The notes beneath the pieces are model-generated. The model saw only the letters and a list, made by a program, of their open reading frames with translations, did not search any database and was not told the origin of the DNA. A stretch of 64,000 nucleotides of DNA. Source: Apium graveolens (lineage: Eukaryota > Streptophyta > Magnoliopsida > Apiales > Apiaceae). The position numbers and the translations under genes were made by a program. The stretch's first letter is position 1. Every line of letters begins with the position of its first letter. Below are positions 57,267 to 64,000 of the stretch, one piece after another. The stretch lies in the NCBI RefSeq assembly GCF_009905375.1, contig NC_133648.1, positions 27,826,980-27,890,979 of the forward strand, written 5' to 3'.

Positions 57267-58937
57267 TGTTGGATTTTAATCACAGCGGGGGCATGACAAA
57301 ACACTTTTACACATATAAAATCCAAATAAAAGCATATAAATCGTGAATAAAAATTCGAGGGATCGAATCTAACCTTTTAAAATAATTCGGAGACAACGAT
57401 CAGAGATCCTTAGCAGTTGCTCCTCAAGTGTGAAGCACTCCACCGGTATCCACCAAGAAAATGATGTTAAGGAGGAGGAAGGAGGTGGAGAGAATTGGGT
57501 TTTCCAAACTTTTTGGGTTTTCGGGTTCGATGTGGGTTGGAATAAAATAGGGTCTATAATAGTGTATTTATAGGCAAAATTTTCAGCTAAAATTTTCCCA
57601 TAAATAATATTATTATTATCCCATTTATTATTCTCATTAATAATTAAAACACCTTTTAATTATTAATCCTTTTTCTAAACACTTTAGAAATAATTCTCTC
57701 TCTTGATTTAATTTCCAAAAATTAAATCCTTTAATTAATAATATTAAGAACTTTTCTTAATTAATTTATAATCAATTAAATCTCATTTAATCAATTATTA
57801 AATTTGCCAATTAATTATTTATTTCACAAATAAATAATTATTTAGCCATTATTAATTAATTTCTCCACCATTAAATCATTCTCTTTTTATGGTGTGACCC
57901 TGTAGGTTCAATATTAAGCCGGTAGTAGAAATAATAATAAAACTATTTTATCATTATTTATATAAATTCTCTAATTTATTAAATATGATTAATTAATTAA
58001 TCACATTTATTCTACATCGTGAGGGATACTTCTCAGCATATCGCGACTATCCGGATAATATGAATTCACTGCTTAGAATACCAAGAACCTATTCAGTGAA
58101 TAGTTACCGTACAATAAACTCCTTCTACCCTACAATGTCCCGATTAAATACAAGGCATGGATCTCGTGTCAAGCCTATCTAATTCAATCACTTGCTTACC
58201 ATTTACTATGCGTAGTTCTATGCAAATTAGAAACTCCTTTCTAATTTCAATCACTCTGGCCAGAGATTCCTGAACTAGCATAAGTGGATCAGCCTTGAAC
58301 ATTCGCTTCCTTCACTGGAAGGGGTAGATCCTTTATTGATCATACACTATCTTCGTGTACAAATTCCTATACCCAGAAGAGCCCTAATAATTGTCCTTGG
58401 AGACTAAAAACTAAACCAAAGCATAGTTCAGTGTACACAAGATGACTATGATGACCTCAAGTCTAAGGATACTTGTACAACTATCACTATATGAACAACT
58501 GCTGACACGTGAGTGAACTCCATCAGTTGTTCAGCTGTGCGAGTCATGTTCAGTGAACTTATTCTATAATAAGCACCTACATACTAGCTATAGTGTCACC
58601 ACACAAATGTCTATGAGAACAGACATCCTTCATAATGAAGCAAGCATAGTATGTACCGATCTTTGCAGATTATTAATTACCAGTTAGTAATCCTATAACC
58701 AGGAACTATTTAAGTTTAGAGTTATCATCTTTTTAGGTCTCACTATTATGATCTCATCATAATCCATAAAAAGCTTTACTCTAAACTATGGTATATCTTA
58801 TTTAAACACCTAAATAGATATAGCCCGTAATAAAAACAAAACAAGTCTTTTATTAATATCAATGAAATCAAAACAGATTACATAAAAGTTATTCCTAAAT
58901 CCTCATACATGATTGGACTTAGGACATATTCCTTTCA
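57267..58937 (-). repeat. 5' LTR of copia element F
   Basis: 1,671 bp, TGTTGGATTT...ATTCCTTTCA, nearly identical to 50321-51994. The sense TATAAATA is at 57565-57574. Confidence 0.92.
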
Positions 58938-59158
58938 TATAGTACGAGAGATATTTGAGCATTGGTTGGCTCAAGTATTAGTTTGGGACACCATTGCGGT
59001 ATTATGTATTGATGTATTATTGATAATTATTTTGATTAATAATACAAGTTGGGACGTGGGTTTTCCACGTCAAATATATTGTTGTTTATTTGTGTGCGTA
59101 GTCTGTATTGGTAGAATTGAATCTCGAATATGTGTGTGTGTTTCCTCCTAACAGTTTA

Positions 59159-59647
59159 TATGTAACCAACTCAAGATCAAATTCAGGCTTATCATCTTAT
59201 TTGGTCTTTCAGGTGACAAATGGATAAGAATCATATCTACTTTTGAATTTCCTCATTGCTCAACGTCTTTCGGAATTCCATGTCTTCTTTTGGGAGGACC
59301 TGCCCCCGACTCAATCGGGCATTTAATCATGACAACATATCATAAAAGGCAAGTTGGAAATCAGCGAGTCCCATTTTCCAAGAATCTTTCAGAGTTTTAT
59401 ATCATAGTGTGACGATCATCGGGTCTTCATGGAGGAATTTCATCTCTTTCGAATCAGAATCATTAAAATTATGGGCAATTTCCATTGTCGCTCCTTATGG
59501 TGTACTACCTTTCGGGAACAAGCTTTCATTGAGCTACTTGAAGTCCCATCGGTCGTTAGTCTTCAAAAAATCATTTTGATAACTGGCACTCGGGGATGCG
59601 TGTTTCTCTGGAGTATCTTGTTCTCCCCTCTTATTCTCTATAATCTT
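59159..59647 (-). other. Element D between gag and RT: no domain recognised
   Basis: By position this should hold protease and early RT of D. I see no DSG or other active-site motif on either strand, and many stops in every frame. Confidence 0.45.
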
Positions 59648-61230
59648 TCACCTTATTGCTTCTTTCACTGTCTTGGTGAACCTATTCAGTATTCCTCTCT
59701 GGACTAGAAACTCATTTTTATTCCTTAGATGACGGCAATCGTCAATATCCTCTTCGTTAAATCTTGAATACAAATTTGTGGTCCTCTTTTTAGGATTTAC
59801 GTGTAGTAGCTTTAGCATCGACCATCTTCTTTTCATGTTTATCAAGATTCGGCTTCTTTGAGCACTAAAACGTACATACTTGATGAACTTTGGTTCTCTA
59901 TTGTTCTTTCTCGGGGAAGAGTCTCCATCTAGAATACCTACCCTTAGCATCACACTTTTGATCCTTCTTTTACTTCTAGTAGTTATTTTCATCGCGTCCT
60001 ATCAAGGGTCAAATTCTTCTTCATGTTGTTTTATTTTTGCCTTCCTACTGTTACAACTTGTGTAGGCTTTTCATATTGGTTTCGGCCAATGATAACTTAA
60101 AGTTAACATCTCAGGCTCCTTATTGGACTATCATTGACATCCTCTTATTCAAGTATATGGTAATCATTTATTTTCTTTGAATCGGTCTAAGTCATACAAG
60201 GATTTTTTTTAACCTCGTTTCATGTTCATGGGGGATGAAAAATAACTTATGCACTCTTGGACCATTGTCGAGTCATGCCCCCCCCCCCCCCGGGGTTAAG
60301 AAAATGTCACGTACTTTATAAAATCATGCATCGGCTGTTGCAGTAGAGAGTTTGAAAACTTTCCTACATGGTTATTCGGATTACTGAATCCATCATACGC
60401 CCAGATTGGGGCACCTTCAGCTTTCTTGAAATATAGGTATTTGTAGTTTCTTTCGTAAAGAGATACGTTGGATTATTCAGGCTTTCAAGGGGCATTAAAT
60501 CTTTGGGATCAACTCTTAGAATCCTCGTCTTCCTTTTTTATGGAAGGTTGTTCAAACCAACTATACCGGGGAATCGACCCTCGAGGCTCCAGGCTTTCCA
60601 AAATTTGCAAGTAGTCGATTTTGTTGCTCCCTTCCAGGTTTCTTGTCCTCCATTAAATCACGAGTTTGATGAGACAAAAATTCTCTTACCATCATCCTAA
60701 GCTTTCGGTCCTTGAGGCCCTCAAGGCTTGGGGCATCTTTCTTCGGTCGGTCACTTCCTGGATGTCACCTTCTTGGAGTGGCATCCTTATCACTTCAGAT
60801 TTTATCATCCTCTGTACAGGGATTGGAATAATCACAAATTTGGTCATTGATGGGTTTCAAACCTTGAATATTAGGGGGTGCACAGCCTTGCAAGGTTGAT
60901 GTTGAATTCTGCTTCCTTGGTCATAATCTTTAAATCCGTATCCCGGATCATCCATGGTTTGGGAAAGGAGAATGTTGGTAGAGCTAAGGTCTCAACTACC
61001 ATATGAAATTGGGGATTCAACACTTAAACTTAAGGATTCTATCTTCTGAACTTGGGCATCTTAAATCATCCCTTCGGGTTAAGATCGCACCTCTAAACTT
61101 GTTAAATCTTGTTGATGTGCTCCTCCATGAGCTCGAATTCTTTTTTTTTTGTAATGGTTTGAGGAATCATCCCTTCGTGCCCTCGGGACTGAGAACGTAT
61201 TCTGATAATGGGCGCTTTGCTTGGTAATCT
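59648..61230 (-). pseudogene. Second, more decayed gag-like segment in element D
   Basis: At about 60440-60270 the sense strand reads KKAEGAPIWAYDGFSNPNNH and FSNSLLQQPMHDFIKY. This is a diverged copy of the block at about 62710-62580 (TIKAYDGTGDPANHVRTFSN, LLQPVNDAIK). At 59860-59660 the segment ends with LYSRFNEEDIDDCRHLRNKN and VQRGILNRF, the conserved C-terminal gag block of Tat elements (consensus CxFH...HxTxDCxxL...I..LI..G.L..F). A C14 homopolymer (60278-60291) interrupts it. It is either an internal duplication within D or a second nested gypsy remnant. Confidence 0.6.
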
Positions 61231-61234
61231 CTTT

Positions 61235-62010
61235 CTTGGCTCGGTTTCTTTACCAGATGGACGATCACTATCCTAGGTGTTGGGACAAAAGAAATCTTAG
61301 ACACTTTTATGAATGGGGCTCAACCCTTGCAAATGCCGAAATTAATACTTCTAATGCAGTTGACGCTAAAGTTTACTCCAATCAGGTGTGTTAGCGTTCC
61401 TCCTAGATGAAAACATAATTATTAACACCTGAAATACAATTGGGAATTCATCCCTTGGTTTTCCACTCCTTGAGATGGGGTATCGGTCCCTTGAATCAGC
61501 GTTCAGGTCATAAGAAATCCCATAATTATGGGACCGACTTCTTGATTTTATGATTCAGAGTTGTGGTACTCTAATGATGAAAGCGACAACTTGAGTTATG
61601 GCTGGTAGATCTTGATTGCTTTATGATTCCAGATCTTTTTTGGGTTTTCGAATGTGTGTTTCATGAGCACGGATCCTCTTCTTTATGATTTGGAAATTCA
61701 TCATTTCATGTATTTGGGGCTAAAAATGCCATTTGACAACAAGTTCCTCAATCGGTTGCAACTTTCTTGGGGCGATCTCTTCATATGAACGATCACTACC
61801 CTTGATATGGGGATCATAAAAATTGTAACTTCTTCCTTCAATAAGGTTTAGCCCTTACAAATGCTGATGTTCGTACTTCTCATGTCGATCTTGCGTTCCT
61901 CCTCAAAATTTTACAGCCCGTAAAGTGGGTGATCATTCACCCTTGATGGAAGCACAATTATTAACATCTGAAATTCGGGTGTTCATTAGTGAGAGCATCA
62001 TCTATAGTTT
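61235..62010. repeat. Two diverged tandem units of about 530 bp in element D
   Basis: GACGATCACTATCCTAGG...CCCTTGCAAATGCCGA (61259-61340) recurs as GAACGATCACTACCCTTGA...CCCTTACAAATGCTGA (61786-61866). AACATAATTATTAACACC (61412) recurs as AGCACAATTATTAACATC (61951). Offsets are 528-539 bp. Later parts (CCCTTGAATCAGCGTTCAGG and TCTTTAATTCAGCAGTTGGG) also align. There is no ORF. Confidence 0.6.
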
Positions 62011-62218
62011 GGGACTCTTTCCTTAATTATGCATCCTTTAAGGTTGTAGGTCGTTCTTTAATTCAGCAGTTGGGTAACGAGAATCTCCATCCCTGAGAGA
62101 TCAATTCCTCGGATATTGAGGTTTGACTATGGTCAAATCTCAACAATGGATGTGATGTTGCATATTGTAACATGTAGTTTTTCGGTGCTTCTTCGTGCTT
62201 TCATGGTTGTCGTCTTTT

Positions 62219-63483
62219 TCATGCTTTCCTCCACTTTGATATACTTCCCGACCCTATCTTGAAGTTGTAACATCCTCTCAGGGGGCGCTTAGCTAGGAAC
62301 ATTTTGAAGAATTCATCCCTTATTCCCTGCTGCAGTGCTATCATAGCTACCTTGTCATCAAGGTCTGGAACCTTCAAAGCCTCCTTTGTGAAACGGTTCA
62401 GATAATCTCTTAAGGACTCCTTTGCTCCTTGCAATGCTCATGAGGGATGCCGAACTTTTTTCATGTACTCTCCCACTTATGAATTGCTTGATAAAAGCTT
62501 GACTTAGATCTCTGAAGGATCCAATAGAATTTGGAGGCAAACGACTATACCATGTTTGAGCCATTCCCGACAGGGTTTGCGGAAAGGCCCGACACTTAAT
62601 AGCATCATTCACGGGCTGCAACAATAGTGTATTAGAGAATGTTCTGACATGGTTAGCGGGATCCCCAGTACCATCATAAGCTTTGATGGTGGGCATCTTA
62701 AACTTCTTTGAGATGTGGGACTTCATTATCTCTTTAGTAAATGGTGGAGTTGGATCATCAGGATCTCCTAGAGGCAGAAGGTCACTTGGATCAACCCTTG
62801 GGACAACAACCCTTCTTTGGATTGGACCATCCAAGTCTATGATTGAAGGAGGATTTTTCCTCCTCGGAGGTAGTGGGGGTCTCGGGGTGAGGTGCGCCTC
62901 TAGATCGCGCTTCAGCCTTTGGATCTCAGCTTCGTGAGCCATGATCCTCTCTTGTACTTCTTGGGGATAATCCCCTTGGGTGCTTCTGGGGCGTGGGTTA
63001 ACATCAGGAATTGGTTCTTTACCAGAACGCCTCCTTATCGGAGCTACATCGTCATCCGTAGATTCAAAGTCTCTTTCAGTGTAAGGTCCAGAGAACTCTT
63101 GGTCCTTTAGAATATGAGCCAAACCGCGTATATAAAGGGGGTGTCTGCCCTTGTGCTTCACTCCGATTAGCATGTCCACTTCCTCCAACCTTGGAGTATA
63201 GGGGCATCCCATAAGGGGGGTTGGTGGTCATAATTATTGAATATTCATACCTAACGGGTCGAGGATTCACAGGTGCATGCACCTGCTGAAATTGGGAATT
63301 CGTCCCTTGAGGAGCCGAGGGATTCATCCCTTGTGGCTGAGGCTCAGCTTCCCCTATCACGGTTCTTCCTTGGGTGGAGGCGTAGGATGAGTGTGGGGGT
63401 ATCTCTATCATTGGAGAAATCGTTTGGGTCGTCCCAGGTGGTGTTCCTTCGGGGGCGTTGCTCCCGCTCTGTGTTCTCACCAT
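62219..63483 (-). pseudogene. gag of gypsy element D
   Basis: Starts at 63483 (MVRTQSGSNAPEGT), 18 bp from the PBS, which supports this start. It is Pro/Gln-rich for about 100 codons, and a frameshift falls between about 63210 and 63080. The 63212-62358 frame holds RIMAHEAEIQRLKRDLEAH (coiled coil) and the gag core (IKAYDGTGDPANHVRTFSN, KCRAFPQTLSGMAQTWYSRL, FRDLSQAFIKQFISGRVHEK). A further frameshift leads to 62434-62219 with LRDYLNRFTKEALKVPDLDD and FFKMFLAKRP. This is the Tat-type retrotransposon gag, which would form the particle. Confidence 0.88.
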
Positions 63484-63500
63484 GATTATTGTTATGATTT

Positions 63501-63516
63501 CCCACAGACGGCGCCA
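63501..63516 (-). promoter_or_regulatory. Primer-binding site of gypsy element D (tRNA-Asp type)
   Basis: Sense TGGCGCCGTCTGTGGG, two bases after the 5' LTR. The first nine bases fit the 3' end of plant tRNA-Asp; the rest does not. TGGCGCCGT-type sites are usual in Tat and Athila elements. Confidence 0.8.
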
Positions 63517-63518
63517 AA

Positions 63519-64000
63519 TGTTGTGGATAAAAACATGTATTTATTTATTGCGTGTATTCAATGTTAGGGTTTGATAAGCTTCAAGCTTTAATGGTTGCGC
63601 TTGCATTTCGTGGCTTGAACCCGCCTTCACAAGATGCCTACGTACCTTGTCGTATGCCAAGGATCAAGCCAAAACGTAGTTCTTGGTGATGCTTGTCCTT
63701 GGGGCTATGGCAGCGAGAGCTCACCAAGGACGTAGTGACTTTCATGTCCTTTGAGGACTGAGTCTAAAATGTCATTCCAGGTAATGGCCTCATGGCTTGT
63801 AGGATGCCTTCACGGCTTTGTGACGTGTGGAGCTCTTGTCCAAAAACGTTCTTCTGAAGTTGAAGGGCTAAGACCCTTTATATATGTTAAGAGTCTAGGA
63901 ATTAGGATAGAATTGGGTGACTTGATGGGCAAGTCTCCACCTTTGATTGGACTTTGGAGTCCTAGAAAGCAGGAATTAGTTTCCTTCTGAATTTAGGTTG
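63519..64000 (-). repeat. 5' LTR of gypsy element D (482 of about 680 bp in the window)
   Basis: Matches the first 480 bp of 17154-17832 with roughly 8 percent differences by eye, and continues past the window. The sense TATA element is at 63876-63885. Confidence 0.88.
63876..63885 (-). promoter_or_regulatory. TATA box of gypsy element D (5' LTR)
   Basis: Sense ATATATAAAG, at the same LTR position as 17508-17517. Confidence 0.65.

Larger units (their letters stand above)
50321..58937 (-). mobile_element. Copia element F, internally deleted, inserted in the LTR of E
   Basis: The LTRs are 50321-51994 and 57267-58937, with an exact TSD TATAG (50316-50320 and 58938-58942). On the minus strand: 5' LTR, PBS, a 1.8-kb leader with repeats, gag, zinc knuckle, PR, IN, a foreign fragment (G) where most of RT should be, scraps of RT and the RNase H end, PPT and 3' LTR. 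gag-PR-IN order and the PR/IN motifs make it Ty1/copia; I do not assign the lineage. The two LTRs are nearly identical by eye, so insertion is recent relative to D and E. Confidence 0.9.
49003..59153 (+). mobile_element. Non-autonomous LTR element E (TRIM-like), second LTR split by F
   Basis: LTR1 is 49003-49500. LTR2 starts at 50034 and, after element F (50321-58937), ends at 59153. The exact TSD is GTTTA (48998-49002 and 59154-59158). A Met PBS (49503-49515) and PPT (50021-50033) orient it on the plus strand. The internal region is only 533 bp and encodes nothing recognisable. Without F it would be about 1.5 kb, so it must have moved using another element's proteins. Confidence 0.9.
50034..59153 (+). 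repeat. 3' LTR of element E, in two pieces (50034-50320 and 58938-59153)
   Basis: The first piece matches the first 290 bp of LTR1 and the second its last 215 bp, both with a few substitutions. The break falls at GGTATAG, and TATAG is duplicated around element F. Confidence 0.9.
17154..64000 (-). mobile_element. Gypsy element D (Tat-type), minus strand, heavily invaded; 5' LTR runs off the window
   Basis: The two ends carry the same LTR: 17154-17832 (complete, next to a polypurine tract) and 63519 to the window edge (next to a PBS). Both are oriented for a minus-strand element. Between them, after removing B (20254-47325) and E (49003-59153), about 8.4 kb of internal sequence remains. In sense order it holds gag, RT, RNase H, aRNH, integrase and a tandem-repeat 3' UTR, the Tat layout. 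The LTRs differ visibly (roughly 8 percent by eye) and all domains are badly decayed, so D is the oldest element of the nest after its hosts. The left flank is CAAAT; the right TSD copy cannot be seen. Confidence 0.82.

Overview
The window is repeat DNA from a large plant nuclear genome, most likely a eudicot. I find no host gene, tRNA, rRNA or CRISPR array. Nearly all of it is explained by LTR retrotransposons nested inside each other. Eight insertions have both ends and an exact 5-bp target-site duplication (TSD) visible. The species cannot be named because there is no single-copy gene.

Layout. (1) 1-730: end of an unidentified insertion. (2) 731-2216 and 15363-16330: plus-strand Tat-like Ty3/gypsy pol remnant (H0), split by solo LTR S1 (898-1780, TSD ATTGG) and by copia element A (2217-15362, TSD GTACA). 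(3) 16331-17153: Athila-like leader and gag fragment, plus strand. (4) 17154 to beyond 64000: old minus-strand Tat-type gypsy element D. Its 3' LTR, polypurine tract and tandem-repeat 3' UTR are at 17154-19075 and its integrase at 19400-20248. RT/RNase H lies at 47780-48760, gag at 59648-63483, PBS at 63501-63516 and part of the 5' LTR at 63519-64000.

D is interrupted twice. Copia element B (20254-47325, TSD GTAGC) carries a Stowaway-like MITE in its 3' LTR, solo LTRs S2 (22083-23099, TSD CTGTC) and S3 (27763-28789, TSD GAAAA), and chromovirus-type gypsy element C (33449-45158, TSD ATTAG). Non-autonomous element E (49003-59153, TSD GTTTA) has its second LTR split by copia element F (50321-58937, TSD TATAG). 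F in turn contains a fragment (G) of a relative of A and B. This gives four nesting levels.

A and B are Sirevirus-like copia elements (initiator-Met PBS, long gag with two zinc knuckles, PR-IN-RT-RNase H). They also carry a very long third ORF (about 1,500 codons) between RNase H and the 3' LTR, which I cannot assign to a function. The most unusual signal is an 11-bp motif (CATCCGTCGGG or its complement). It recurs in the LTRs, the pol-ORF3 spacer, gag, the IN-RT linker and ORF3, in both orientations and in different reading frames. The sister LTR family S3/G carries a variant core (TCAACGGAT) instead. This looks like selection on a DNA or RNA site, perhaps bound by an element-encoded factor; that last step is inference. 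All coding regions are broken by stops or frameshifts and are reported as pseudogenes.
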